Positions 33,312 through 41,112 of a stretch of 64,000 nt of DNA are shown here, in pieces; position 1 is the stretch's first letter, and each line of letters starts with the position of its first letter. The notes below the pieces were generated by a model that saw nothing but the letters and a program-made list of their open reading frames with translations, searched no databases and was not told the DNA's origin. Made by a program: the position numbers and the translations under genes. Origin of the DNA: JACPRL01 sp035573715 (lineage in GTDB: Bacteria > Acidobacteriota > Terriglobia > Acidiferrales > 2-02-FULL-67-57); NCBI GenBank assembly GCA_035573715.1, contig DATLZZ010000010.1, positions 62,001 through 126,000 on the forward strand. The letters are read 5' to 3'.

Positions 33312-33896
33312 ATGGTGCGCATTCAAGACGCAGTCGCCCTGGTGGTTCTGTGCTTGCAATCGTGGATTCCGGTTTTCTGGCTGCTGGTCCATCCCGCCAT
33401 CGGTTTCTGGCGACGCTATCCGCGCGCCTGCTACTATGGCCTGGCGCCGGTGATTCTGCTGGCGACCGGCGTCGGGCTCTGGTGGCCGTCGGACTGGTGG
33501 CTGGAGCGGCGGTTCACCCAGCACTGGCTGGCGGCGGCTTTCGGCCTGGCGTTCATCGCCACTGACCTCTGGCTGATGCGCCAGGTCGAGCGGGCGCTGG
33601 GCTGGCGCGTGCTCGTCGGCCTGCCGGAACTAATGCCGGGCAGCCACCAGGCTGAGGTCAAGGCGGCCGGCATCTACGAGCGCGTGCGCCATCCGCGCTA
33701 TCTGGGTATGATTCTATCCTGGTTGGGCGCGGTGCTGCTCGCCGGCTCCACGCGCCTGCTGGTTCTGGTGGCTGTGCTTGTGGCGATGGCCTCTATGGTA
33801 ATGGAGCTGGAAGAACGGGAGCTGTTGAAACGCTTGGGAGCACCCTACGCTGACTACCGCCGCCGCGTGCCGCGCCTGCTGCCGCGGCTGCGATAG
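33312..33896 (+). CDS. Isoprenylcysteine carboxyl methyltransferase-like membrane protein
   Basis: 194 residues, about five TM helices. The C-terminal signature YERVRHPRYLGMILSWLGAVLL, then ELEERELLKRLGAPYADYRRRVPRL, is that of ICMT/PEMT-like membrane methyltransferases: RHPxY binds S-adenosylmethionine and EERxLxxxxGxxYxxY closes the pocket. Bacterial members methylate lipids or other small membrane substrates; the substrate is not predictable here. Co-directional with the PEGA protein gene 31 nt downstream. Confidence 0.8.
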   Translation: MVRIQDAVALVVLCLQSWIPVFWLLVHPAIGFWRRYPRACYYGLAPVILLATGVGLWWPSDWWLERRFTQHWLAAAFGLAFIATDLWLMRQVERALGWRVLVGLPELMPGSHQAEVKAAGIYERVRHPRYLGMILSWLGAVLLAGSTRLLVLVAVLVAMASMVMELEERELLKRLGAPYADYRRRVPRLLPRLR

Positions 33897-33927
33897 TACA
33901 TCCTGCACCCGCAGAGGAGGTGGCGCA

Positions 33928-35541
33928 ATGAAACGCGTGGCAACTGTCCTGCTGGTTCTGCTGTCCGCGGCGGTCATCGCCGGGCTCCGCGCTCAGGAGG
34001 CCGAGTCGCCCATCAGCGAAGCCGAGTTCGTGCGCATGATTCAGGCCAAGGCCCCGGCCGACCAGATTGTGGCCGCCATCCGCGCCCGCGGCATCGCCTT
34101 CAAGCTCAGCCCGCAACTGGAGAGCGACCTGCGCACGCTCAAGATCAGCTCGGCGGTCATCGACCTGCTCAAGGCGCCCGGCCATCTGGAAATCCGGGCC
34201 AATGCTCCCGGCGGCGAAGTCATGGTGGATGGCCAGCCCCGCGGCGCCCTCTCCGCCGAAGGCATCCTGATGGTCAAAGATTTGGCTTCCGGGCCCCACG
34301 TTGTTCGTGTGCGCGCCGAAGGCCGCGTGCCGGCACAAGGCGACGCCTTCATCAAGCCCGGCGAAACCGCCCGCGTCGACCTGGTTCTGCTCCCCGCCGT
34401 CAGCACCACGCCCGGGCCGCTGGGCGCCCGCATCAACGTCCAGGCGGGGACGGTGGAAGACGCGGCGCTGGTTGACCTCGAGTTTGAAAAGGACCCTGAT
34501 GCGCGCGCGAAAAAAGTGGACGCCATCGCCCAACAGTTCGGCCGGGACAGCCCAGTGACGGCGCTGGCCTACGGGATGCTCCAGGACAGCTACCTCACCG
34601 CCGGTAAGTACAGCGAAGCGCTGGCAGCGGGCGACAAAGTGCTGGAACGCGACCCGCTGAATTTTCCCGCCATCGTGCGCCAGGCGCGCGCCTGGGCGGG
34701 TCAAGGCCTGCTGGAGAATGCCCTGGAGCAGGCGGCGCGGGCGCAACGCCTGGTCAACGAGCTGCAAACCGCGACGCCGCCGAGCGATCTCTCGCCGACC
34801 GCCTGGGAGTCGGAGAAGCGGAAGATGTCGGACACGGCGTCGGCGGAGCTGCAGTCGCTGTCGTATGACCTGATTGTCGCCACGACGCAGGTGGAAGACG
34901 CGGGGCGGCGGGCGAAACTCGCTCAGCGATTCCTGGAAGTGTTCCCGGAGTCGCCCTATCGCAGCTCGGCCTACTTCACACTGGCGGTGGCGGCGCAGCA
35001 GCAGGGCGACGTGCCAAACCTGGTGAAGTGGTCCGACGCCGGGCTGGAAACCGAGCCCCACAACGCCGTGTTGCTGATGATGCTGGCGACCACGCTCGCC
35101 GAGCGCGGCGTCGCCGGCGGCCCCCCGACCAAAGACGACCTTGAGAAAGCTCGGGACGCTGCGACGCGCCTGCTGGAGTTGCTGACCAAAGACCCCGACA
35201 AGGCTCGCGTCGCCGGCACTTCCGACGAGCAGTGGGCTGCCCAGAAACAAGTGCTGGAAGGCATGGGCCACCTGAGTTTGGCGCAGGTTCTGCTCAACGA
35301 AGGCGCGGATCCGCTCAATAAGCCCAAGCTCGAGCAGGCTATCGCCGAGTTCAAGCTGGCCGGACCGATGATCAAGTCGGACAACTACTCCTACGCGCGC
35401 AATCAGTTTCTGCTCGGGTTTGCCTATGCGAAGCTGGGCGAGGCGGCCTCGGCGCGCGCGGTGCTCAATGAAGTCGTCGCGCTCGATACGCCCTATCGCG
35501 ACCACGCCCGCGACCTGCTCAGCAAGCTCAAACCAAGGTAG
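33928..35541 (+). CDS. Exported PEGA-domain and TPR-like protein
   Basis: 537 residues with SD GGAGGTGGC. Signal peptide (VATVLLVLLSAAVIAGLRAQ). Residues about 28-85 form a small helical module (SEAEFVRMIQAKAPADQIVAAIRARG). Residues about 86-150 form a PEGA domain (GHLEIRANAPGGEVMVDGQPRGALS, SGPHVVRVRAEGR). From about 185 on, TPR-like helices (YSEALAAGDKVLERDPLNFPAIVRQARAWAGQGLLENALEQA). PEGA/TPR proteins are usually periplasmic or outer-membrane-associated. Partner unknown. Confidence 0.8.
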   Translation: MKRVATVLLVLLSAAVIAGLRAQEAESPISEAEFVRMIQAKAPADQIVAAIRARGIAFKLSPQLESDLRTLKISSAVIDLLKAPGHLEIRANAPGGEVMVDGQPRGALSAEGILMVKDLASGPHVVRVRAEGRVPAQGDAFIKPGETARVDLVLLPAVSTTPGPLGARINVQAGTVEDAALVDLEFEKDPDARAKKVDAIAQQFGRDSPVTALAYGMLQDSYLTAGKYSEALAAGDKVLERDPLNFPAIVRQARAWAGQGLLENALEQAARAQRLVNELQTATPPSDLSPTAWESEKRKMSDTASAELQSLSYDLIVATTQVEDAGRRAKLAQRFLEVFPESPYRSSAYFTLAVAAQQQGDVPNLVKWSDAGLETEPHNAVLLMMLATTLAERGVAGGPPTKDDLEKARDAATRLLELLTKDPDKARVAGTSDEQWAAQKQVLEGMGHLSLAQVLLNEGADPLNKPKLEQAIAEFKLAGPMIKSDNYSYARNQFLLGFAYAKLGEAASARAVLNEVVALDTPYRDHARDLLSKLKPR

Positions 35542-35577
35542 GGCTGGGCATCCTCTTTGTTTTTCATTCCGAAGGGT

Positions 35578-35592
35578 CCCGATAGCATCGGG
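35578..35592. repeat. Short hairpin after the PEGA gene
   Basis: CCCGAT (35578-35583), AGC loop, ATCGGG (35587-35592). No U-tract; could be a weak terminator or a relic repeat. Confidence 0.35.
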
Positions 35593-35652
35593 GACTCCGG
35601 GGAATCTGCTTCTCCCCGATGCACGTTGCACGATGCCTGGAGCCCGTTGTCC

Positions 35653-35658
35653 TATAAT
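35653..35658 (+). promoter_or_regulatory. Consensus -10 of tadA
   Basis: A perfect TATAAT 9 nt before the GTG of tadA. No good -35 at 16-18 nt (TTGCAC lies 21 nt upstream). The predicted start of transcription falls 2-3 nt before the GTG. Confidence 0.5.
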
Positions 35659-35667
35659 GTTTTCGCT

Positions 35668-36123
35668 GTGGCAGACCCTACTCACTTCATGCAGCAGGCC
35701 CTGGCCGAAGCGGGCGCGGCCGAAGCCGAGGGCGAAGTCCCCGTCGGCGCGGTCGTCGTCCGCGGTGAAGAGGTGATTGCCCGCGCCCACAACCAACCTA
35801 TCGGCCTGAACGATCCCACCGCGCACGCGGAGATTCTTGCTCTGCGGTTTGCCGGCGAGCGTGTGGGTAACTACCGCCTTACCGGCTGCGACCTCTACGT
35901 CACGCTGGAGCCCTGCGCCATGTGCGCCGCAGCCCTGGTTCACGCTCGCATCCGTCGCCTGATTTACGCGGCCACCGATCCCAAATCCGGCGCCGTCGGC
36001 TCCACGATGCGCCTGCTCGAGGCTTCCCACCTCAACCACCGCGTTGAAGTCGAGTCCGGCCTCCTCGCCGACGAGTCCGCCGCCCTCCTCCAGCGCTTCT
36101 TCTCCTCCCGCCGCGAGAGGTAG
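35668..36123 (+). CDS. tadA: tRNA adenosine(34) deaminase TadA
   Basis: 151 residues from the GTG at 35668. The zinc/catalytic motifs are complete: His53-Ala-Glu55 (TAHAEILAL) and Pro-Cys83-x2-Cys86 (LEPCAMCAAALVHARI). It converts A34 to inosine in tRNA-Arg(ACG). Length fits the family. The open frame extends upstream without TadA similarity and over a hairpin. A perfect TATAAT ends 9 nt before the GTG, and no SD is present, so the mRNA may be leaderless. Confidence 0.93.
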   Translation: MADPTHFMQQALAEAGAAEAEGEVPVGAVVVRGEEVIARAHNQPIGLNDPTAHAEILALRFAGERVGNYRLTGCDLYVTLEPCAMCAAALVHARIRRLIYAATDPKSGAVGSTMRLLEASHLNHRVEVESGLLADESAALLQRFFSSRRER

Positions 36124-36160
36124 GGCGGGCCTTGCACCCTGCCGCTTTTTGCCCGGGAAG

Positions 36161-36179
36161 GGCGGGTTTCGACCCCGCC
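36161..36179. repeat. Imperfect palindrome after tadA
   Basis: GGCGGGT (36161-36167), TTCG, ACCCCGCC (36172-36179) with one bulged base; on the minus strand the loop reads CGAA. It lies between the converging tadA and methyltransferase genes and may act as a bidirectional terminator. Confidence 0.45.
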
Positions 36180-36217
36180 GCAAACGACGAACCAATGATG
36201 GGCTCTAGCCCCTGAAG

Positions 36218-36868
36218 TCATTCCCGCTTTTCGAAAACCAAGAAGTAGAACTGCCGGCTGTCGTGCCCGCGCGTGAACCCTTTCTCCTCGCGCGCAAACA
36301 CAAACCCGGCGCGCTCGGCCTCTTCCCGAACGACTTCTTTGGGCACGCGGTGACGGCTGAAGTAGCTGTCCCGTTTCTGCCCGGGCTCAATCGCGCCGTC
36401 AATGATGGCCAGCCGCCCGCCGGGCTTGAGCGCGCGGAAGAAGCCCGCCATCATGGCATCGTAGTCGCGCATTTCGTGGTAGGCGTTGACAACCAGCACC
36501 ACGTCGACCGATTCCGGCGCCAGCCGCGGGTCGTCGGTTGCGCCCAGGACTGTCTCAATCTGGGCCAGCTTTTCTTTTTCAGCTCGCTCCCGCAGCTTCT
36601 TGAGCGCGCTCTCGCTGATGTCCACCGCATAGACGCGCCCCGTCGCCCCGACGCGCTCGGCCAGATGAAATGTGAAGTAGCCGTTGCCTGCGCCGACGTC
36701 CGCCACCACCGTGCCCGCGGCGATGCCGAGCGCATCCATCACCTCTTGCGGCCTCTGCCACTTGTCCCGCGCACTCCCCGAATCCTGCGCGGGCAGGCAA
36801 AGGGCCAGGGAAGCAACGAGGCAAAGAAGCAGGAGAAGACGAGGAAGGGAAGTAGCTCGAGTTGTCAC
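36218..36868 (-). CDS. Exported class I SAM-dependent methyltransferase
   Basis: About 216 residues (GTG at 36868; a TTG two codons earlier is possible). A hydrophobic signal or anchor (LPRLLLLLCLVASLALCLPAQ) precedes a Rossmann-type methyltransferase: motif I VADVGAGNGYFTFHLAERVG, acidic VYAVDIS, post-I VDVVLVVNAYHEM, and FRALKPGGRLAIIDGAI. Export of a SAM enzyme is unusual since SAM is cytosolic, but signal-bearing members of this family are common in environmental bacteria. Substrate unknown. It converges on tadA and lies back to back with tRNA-Ser(CGA). Confidence 0.82.
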   Translation of the reverse strand: MTTRATSLPRLLLLLCLVASLALCLPAQDSGSARDKWQRPQEVMDALGIAAGTVVADVGAGNGYFTFHLAERVGATGRVYAVDISESALKKLRERAEKEKLAQIETVLGATDDPRLAPESVDVVLVVNAYHEMRDYDAMMAGFFRALKPGGRLAIIDGAIEPGQKRDSYFSRHRVPKEVVREEAERAGFVFAREEKGFTRGHDSRQFYFLVFEKRE

Positions 36869-36966
36869 GCTCAATTAGACGCGGTTATGGTCGGCTTTGG
36901 CTACGGGAGCGCCCGCCAAAGTTCTTGGGCGCGATGGTAAAATAATGCAGCCGCTTCCGATTAGCC

Positions 36967-37056
<90 letters not shown>

Positions 37057-37060
37057 CTAT

Positions 37061-37090
37061 CTAGGCACGAGGCACAAGGTACTAGGCACG
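37061..37090. repeat. Tandem AGGCAC word repeat
   Basis: Tandem variants of CTAGGCAC, GAGGCAC, AAGGTA and CTAGGCAC fill the gap between tRNA-Ser(CGA) and the nuoI promoter. Confidence 0.5.
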
Positions 37091-37092
37091 CC

Positions 37093-37120
37093 TTGACCTG
37101 CCACCGACAAACGATATAAC
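37093..37120 (+). promoter_or_regulatory. Sigma70 promoter of nuoI
   Basis: TTGACC (37093-37098), 16-nt spacer, TATAAC (37115-37120). The ATG lies 9 nt after the -10, so the transcript should start about 2 nt before it. Confidence 0.6.
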
Positions 37121-37128
37121 TTACCCCC

Positions 37129-37599
37129 ATGGCGCGCGTGGACTGGAAGGCCCGCATCAAGCGGCTGCTGCTGGTCGACCTGCTCATCGGCCTCCGCCGC
37201 ACCTTCGCTTATCAATCCAAGAAGCATTGCTATACGGAGCAGTACCCGCAAGAGCGCCCCATGGTGGCCGAGCGCTACCGCGGCGCCCCGCGGCTCAACA
37301 TCAACCCCGAAACCGACGAAACGCTCTGCATCGCCTGCAACCTCTGCGCACTGGCCTGCCCGGAGAACCTCATCGTCGTTGGCTGGCAGCGCGACGAGAA
37401 GAGCCGCCGCAAGGTTCTCACTCATTTCACCTACGACCTCTCCCGCTGCATGTTCTGCGGCTGCTGCGAGGACGCCTGCCCCACCGACGCCCTCGAGCTC
37501 ACCCAGGATTTCGAGGTCGCCTACTTTACCCGCGAAGGCGCCATCTGGGACCGCCACCTGCTCGAAGTCGGCCCCACCCCCACCCGCTACACCCGCTGA
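37129..37599 (+). CDS. nuoI: NuoI-like NADH-quinone oxidoreductase iron-sulfur subunit (orphan)
   Basis: 156 residues. Two 4Fe-4S motifs: Cys67/70/73/77 (CIACNLCALACP) and Cys107/110/113/117 (CMFCGCCEDACP), each with the Pro of 8Fe ferredoxins. The N-terminal amphipathic part (LLIGLRRTFAYQSKKHCYTEQYPQERP) matches NuoI/Nqo9, which carries clusters N6a and N6b to the quinone arm of complex I. No other nuo gene is present in the window, which is unusual. It has its own promoter and no SD, with the -10 only 9 nt from the ATG. Confidence 0.88.
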   Translation: MARVDWKARIKRLLLVDLLIGLRRTFAYQSKKHCYTEQYPQERPMVAERYRGAPRLNINPETDETLCIACNLCALACPENLIVVGWQRDEKSRRKVLTHFTYDLSRCMFCGCCEDACPTDALELTQDFEVAYFTREGAIWDRHLLEVGPTPTRYTR

Positions 37600-37617
37600 C
37601 CCGATTCATCTCGGTTA

Positions 37618-37637
37618 GACAGGCGTTCTTGCCTGTC
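37618..37637. terminator. Hairpin after nuoI
   Basis: GACAGGC (37618-37624), loop GTTCTT, GCCTGTC (37631-37637), 18 nt after the nuoI stop. There is no long U-tract, so terminator activity is plausible only. It is also of the repeat-palindrome type. Confidence 0.45.
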
Positions 37638-37704
37638 ACCTTGCTTGATTCCACAGCAGTGCAGCTATAGAGTACCCACCGACTTCCGACAAACGGAGGG
37701 CACA

Positions 37705-37905
37705 ATGAAAACTGAAGCGCTGGCGAAGGCGGCTTACTGGGGCGGTTGGGCGGCTGCGGTGGTAGCGGTGTTTTACAAGTTCCTCATCAGCTTTGGCGTG
37801 TGCGAACCCCTCATGCAAGTTTTTCCGCGTCACCTGTGGCAGACGGCCTTCCTGCTCTTCATCGCCTCTATCGCCAGTGAGGGTCTGGGGCGAGCCAAAG
37901 CCTGA
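37705..37905 (+). CDS. Small two-helix membrane protein
   Basis: 66 residues, SD GGAGGG 6 nt before the ATG. Helices YWGGWAAAVVAVFYKFLISFGV and LWQTAFLLFIASIASEGLG. It ends 3 nt before the GalT-like gene, so the two are probably co-transcribed. Function unknown. Confidence 0.65.
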   Translation: MKTEALAKAAYWGGWAAAVVAVFYKFLISFGVCEPLMQVFPRHLWQTAFLLFIASIASEGLGRAKA

Positions 37906-37908
37906 CCG

Positions 37909-38898
37909 ATGGAGCTGCGCAAGGACCCCATCACCCGAAGCTGGGTGGTGGTGCGCGACCGCGAGGCCCACGCTCCCTCTACCGATCCTTGCTCGCTCTG
38001 TCCCGGCAACGAACGGCTCACGCCGTCGCCCACCATCCTCTCGCTGCCGGAGAACTCTCCCCAGTGGCAGGTCCGCGTCTTCCCTCACTTCGACCCGCTC
38101 TTCCGCATCGAAGGCGAAACCGAGCGCGTGGCCGACGGCATTTACGACCGCATGCGCGGCGTGGGCGCGGATGAAATCATCGTCGAGCTGCCCCAGCACG
38201 ACCGCCGCTTGAGCCAGGCCACCGGCGAAGAAATCGCCCGAGTGTTTGAGGCCTATGCCCGCCGCCTCGCCGACCTCAAGCGCGACCCGCGCTTCAAGTA
38301 CATCTCCGTTTTCAAAAATGCCGGCGCCGGCGCCGGCCAGGAAGCCGCCCATGCCTACTCGCAGGTTGCCGCCACCCCGTTCGTCCCCCGGCGCGTGCTG
38401 CACGAGTTGCGCTCCGCCCGCGAGTATTACGAGCTCAAGGAGCGCTGCCTTTTCTGCGACATGGTGCGCCAGGAGCTGGCGCAGAAGGAGCGCGTGGTGG
38501 AATCCACACCCCACTTCGTCGCGCTGTGTCCCTTCGCTTCGCGCGTGCCGTTCGAGGTCTGGGTGCTCCCGCGCCGGCACCACTATTGCTTTGAAGAGGA
38601 CTACGCCAAGCTCGCCGACCGCGCCGAACTCGCCGGCCTGCTGCGCCGCACCTGGCAGCGCATCGAGCAGGTTACGCCCGACTACCACTTGGTCCTGCAC
38701 ACCTCGCCCAACACCGTCCCCACCCAGGAGCGCATCGGCTTCTGGGCCTCGCTGGAGGAGGACTTCCACTGGCACTTCGAGCTCATGCCCATCGTCCAGC
38801 GCCGACCCGGCCCCTACCTGACCAAAGAGGTCTACTTCATCAACATCGCCCCCGAAGCCGCTGCCGCCCGCCTCCGCGAGCTCCGCCTACCTGACTAA
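37909..38898 (+). CDS. GalT-family nucleotidyltransferase homologue with His-to-Tyr at the nucleophile
   Basis: 329 residues, the length of short bacterial/archaeal galactose-1-phosphate uridylyltransferases (HIT superfamily). Zinc-site residues are visible: Cys28/Cys31 (DPCSLCPGNE), His97 (VELPQHDRRL) and His148. A second C-x2-C is in CLFCDMV. The catalytic motif, normally H-x-H-x-Q, reads His148-Ala-Tyr150-Ser-Gln152, so the histidine that forms the covalent UMP intermediate is tyrosine. The codon is TAC, a single change from CAC. Either the enzyme uses another chemistry, for example a non-transferase role, or it is inactive. No galK or galE nearby. Confidence 0.8.
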   Translation: MELRKDPITRSWVVVRDREAHAPSTDPCSLCPGNERLTPSPTILSLPENSPQWQVRVFPHFDPLFRIEGETERVADGIYDRMRGVGADEIIVELPQHDRRLSQATGEEIARVFEAYARRLADLKRDPRFKYISVFKNAGAGAGQEAAHAYSQVAATPFVPRRVLHELRSAREYYELKERCLFCDMVRQELAQKERVVESTPHFVALCPFASRVPFEVWVLPRRHHYCFEEDYAKLADRAELAGLLRRTWQRIEQVTPDYHLVLHTSPNTVPTQERIGFWASLEEDFHWHFELMPIVQRRPGPYLTKEVYFINIAPEAAAARLRELRLPD

Positions 38899-38905
38899 TC
38901 GCTCG

Positions 38906-39661
38906 ATGCCAAGCAGGCCCACACCCCGACATCTTTCATCTCGAGCGGAGCGGCGTGCTTGCAATGCAAGGACACCGCGCCGTCGAGGGACCTGCTTTTT
39001 CATTTCTCAGCGCGGTGGCGCGATAGTTCGCCTCATCGCGGTTGTTTTCGTCGTCGTTTTCGCTTTGATTCTATATCTCGCTCGCGCGCCGCTGCTTCGA
39101 GCCACCGCTGCCGCCTGGATTGTGGACGAGCCCCTCGAGAAAGCCCAGGCCATCGTCGTCCTCGGCGGGGACAGCCGCGCCGGCGACCGCCTCCGCCACG
39201 CCGTCCAGCTCTACCGTGCCGGCTGGGCTCCGCGAATCGTCCTGAGCGGCGCGCCCTTTCGCACCTACTTCAACGAATCCGAACTGATGGCCCACGAGGC
39301 CAAGCAGTTGGGCGTGCCCGCCGAGCATCTCATTCTCGCCCCCAGCCGCGCCGACTCCACACTCGAAGAAGCTCTAGGCTTGCGCGAAGGCCTAGCCCGG
39401 CACGACTTCCGCAAGATTATTCTTGTCACCTCGAACTTCCACACCCGCCGCGCCCGGACGATTTTTCTCGCCGTCTATCGTCCGCGCGGCACGCGCGTTA
39501 TCGTTAGCGCCGCGGCCGACCAGCGCTTTGACCCGCAAACCTGGTGGCGGCAGCGCGAAGGCCGCAAGCAGGTGGCCTCCGAGGTCGCCAAGCTGCTCTA
39601 CACCTGGTGGGAGCTCCTCTGGTTGCCTTCGCCTGCTGAGGAAGCATCTGCACCATCGTAG
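38906..39661 (+). CDS. YdcF/ElyC-type (DUF218) membrane-anchored protein
   Basis: Up to 251 residues. A TM anchor (VRLIAVVFVVVFALILYLA) is followed by a DUF218 domain: AQAIVVLGGDSRAGDRLRHAVQLYRAGWAPRIVLSGA, then ELMAHEAKQLGVPAEHLILAPSRADSTLEEA and KIILVTSNFHTRRARTIF. This family includes SanA, ElyC and YdcF, implicated in envelope or peptidoglycan precursor metabolism. The ATG at 38906 lies upstream of an intergenic repeat that would code the first ~30 residues. No standard start lies close to the TM, so the true start is unresolved. Confidence 0.8.
   Translation: MPSRPTPRHLSSRAERRACNARTPRRRGTCFFISQRGGAIVRLIAVVFVVVFALILYLARAPLLRATAAAWIVDEPLEKAQAIVVLGGDSRAGDRLRHAVQLYRAGWAPRIVLSGAPFRTYFNESELMAHEAKQLGVPAEHLILAPSRADSTLEEALGLREGLARHDFRKIILVTSNFHTRRARTIFLAVYRPRGTRVIVSAAADQRFDPQTWWRQREGRKQVASEVAKLLYTWWELLWLPSPAEEASAPS
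38936..39001. repeat. Intergenic repeat ending GGACCTGCTTTTTC
   Basis: It begins TCATCTCGAGCGGAGC and ends GGACCTGCTTTTTC (38988-39001). The same 14-mer ends the element at 52088-52143, which also starts with GTCATC. Overlaps the doubtful 5' part of the YdcF frame. Confidence 0.6.
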
Positions 39662-39742
39662 GGCAACTAGCCCTCGCCCGCCCTTTTTGCTCCGGTTTGG
39701 GAGTTCTCCCTGTTTTCGCCGCAAATTTTTTCCACAAGGGGG

Positions 39743-39771
39743 TTGCCTCTTGACACCGACTGGTCTATAGT
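39743..39771 (+). promoter_or_regulatory. Sigma70 promoter of the bactofilin gene
   Basis: TTGCCT (39743-39748), 17-nt spacer, TATAGT (39766-39771). A TTGACA at 39750 is only 10 nt from the -10 and cannot pair with it. Confidence 0.5.
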
Positions 39772-39832
39772 GCCGGCTCAAGTGTGGGGAGCAGAGGGCG
39801 CGGGCCCTCTGAACACAACTTGAGGAGCGATT

Positions 39833-40366
39833 ATGTGGGGACCAAAGAAGGGCGAGGAAGCGGGAGCATCGCTGTCGGAGCGTGAAAGCCCGGTGGTGCA
39901 CGCATCGCCGACCTACACGCCGGCGCCAGCCGAACCGGTTGCGGCAGTCGCCGCCACCGGCAAGGCCGGCGCGCGCGTTGGGCGTACGCTGCGCATCAAG
40001 GGCGAGCTGGTCGGCACCGAAGAGTTGGTCATTGATGGCGAAGTGGAAGGCACAGTGGACCTGGGCGAGAGCCGCTTGACCATCGCGCCCCAGGGCCGCG
40101 TGCAGGCCGACATCAAGGCCCGTGAAATCATCATCGAGGGCACGGTGCGCGGCACCGCGCGCGCCAGCGACCGCCTGCACATCGCCAAGAGCGGCAACGT
40201 CTCCGGCGATTTGGTGGCCGCGCGCGTTTCGATCGAGGACGGCGCCTACTTTAAGGGCAGCATCGACATCCAGAAGCCCGAGGAGCAGAAAGCCGCCAAG
40301 GTCAGCGAGTCGTACCGCGCCACACCCACGCCCCTGGTGGCGGCTTCGAAGGACAAACTGCAGTAA
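39833..40366 (+). CDS. Bactofilin
   Basis: 177 residues with SD GAGGAG. A Pro/Ala-rich N-terminal tail precedes the beta-helical core (about 48-145): TLRIKGELVGTEELVIDGEVEGTVDL, RLTIAPQGRVQADIKAREIIIEGTVRG and KSGNVSGDLVAARVSIEDGAYFKGSIDI. This is the repeating 'G-x-[IVL]-x-G' pattern of bactofilins (DUF583). They polymerise into cytoskeletal filaments at the membrane and help set cell shape or organise envelope enzymes. A charged C-terminal tail follows. Confidence 0.92.
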   Translation: MWGPKKGEEAGASLSERESPVVHASPTYTPAPAEPVAAVAATGKAGARVGRTLRIKGELVGTEELVIDGEVEGTVDLGESRLTIAPQGRVQADIKAREIIIEGTVRGTARASDRLHIAKSGNVSGDLVAARVSIEDGAYFKGSIDIQKPEEQKAAKVSESYRATPTPLVAASKDKLQ

Positions 40367-40378
40367 GACAGGCTGCGG

Positions 40379-40384
40379 TAGAAT
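40379..40384 (+). promoter_or_regulatory. -10 element next to the methyltransferase-like start
   Basis: TAGAAT ends 8 nt before the GTG at 40393. The -35 is weak. If used, transcription starts within 2 nt of the start codon. Confidence 0.35.
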
Positions 40385-40392
40385 CGCAGGTC

Positions 40393-41040
40393 GTGGAGTC
40401 CGTGCGCCAGACGCTCACCAGCTGGCTCCAAAGCCGGCCCAGCGAAGAGGTGTCGCTCGCCGGCCGCGTTACCCGCACATCGCTCGGGCTGGAGCAATTC
40501 GTCGAGACGCTTGGTGAGGTCAACCATCCCGCCGTTCTCGACCTCGGCCGCGTTTGGAACTCCACCGTCAGCTTTTTCACCGGCCTCGGCTGCAAGCTCT
40601 ACACCGAGGACGTCTTCCAATCCCTCTTCCAGGCGCTCAACGAAAGCGGGCCCGATTTGCTGCCGCTCGAAGAGCGCTTCCTCGGCTCCGTGCTCCAGTA
40701 TCCGGAGGAAAGTCTGCGAGGGATTCTGGCGTGGGATTTACTCGACTACCTCCCCGAGCCGCTGGTGGCGCCGGTGGCGCAACGGCTTTTTGATCGATTG
40801 GAGCCGGGCGGCGCCTTTCTGGGGTTCTTCCACGACCGCTCGACCGAGAACGGCAGCCCGTCGTTTGTCCGCTACCGCGTCCTCGACCCGCGCACCGTCG
40901 AATTGTTGCCGGGGTCGCTTCCACTCAAGCAGCAACGCTCCTTTGCCAACCGCGCCCTGCTTCAGCTCTTCGAGGGCGCGCATTCCTCGCGCACCTTCGT
41001 TGGCCGCGACCACCTGCGCGAATTTTTCGTCGTCAAGTAG
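40393..41040 (+). CDS. Degenerate methyltransferase-like protein
   Basis: 215 residues from a GTG with no SD. The middle shows a class I methyltransferase layout: AVLDLGRVWNSTVSFFTGLGCKLYTEDV (motif I region), GILAWDLLDYLPEPLVAPVAQRLFDRLEPGGAFLGFFHD (motif III/IV-like, 'LEPGG'). Motif I lacks the usual G-x-G (LDLGRVWN), so SAM binding is doubtful. It follows the bactofilin gene by 26 nt. Possible role linked to the envelope; unproven. Confidence 0.65.
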   Translation: MESVRQTLTSWLQSRPSEEVSLAGRVTRTSLGLEQFVETLGEVNHPAVLDLGRVWNSTVSFFTGLGCKLYTEDVFQSLFQALNESGPDLLPLEERFLGSVLQYPEESLRGILAWDLLDYLPEPLVAPVAQRLFDRLEPGGAFLGFFHDRSTENGSPSFVRYRVLDPRTVELLPGSLPLKQQRSFANRALLQLFEGAHSSRTFVGRDHLREFFVVK

Positions 41041-41071
41041 AGCAAACATCCCTGTCTGCCGCGGTCGTCAG

Positions 41072-41091
41072 GGCACGACGGAAGTCGTGCC
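41072..41091. repeat. Palindrome with GGAA tetraloop
   Basis: Arms GGCACGAC (41072-41079) and GTCGTGCC (41084-41091) close on GGAA. Related in design to the palindromes at 21467, 50522 and 59344. Confidence 0.6.
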
Positions 41092-41112
41092 GCCACACGC
41101 TTGGAAAAAAGA

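Noticed and set aside
33793..36195. 800-codon open frame antisense to the PEGA protein and tadA
   Set aside because: Spans two unrelated sense genes and their gap; no domain pattern.
37061..37090. Possible CRISPR-like array
   Set aside because: Short degenerate tandem units without spacers of regular length; no cas genes in the window.
39750..39755. TTGACA as -35 of the bactofilin promoter
   Set aside because: Only 10 nt from the best -10; TTGCCT at 39743 has the right 17-nt spacing.
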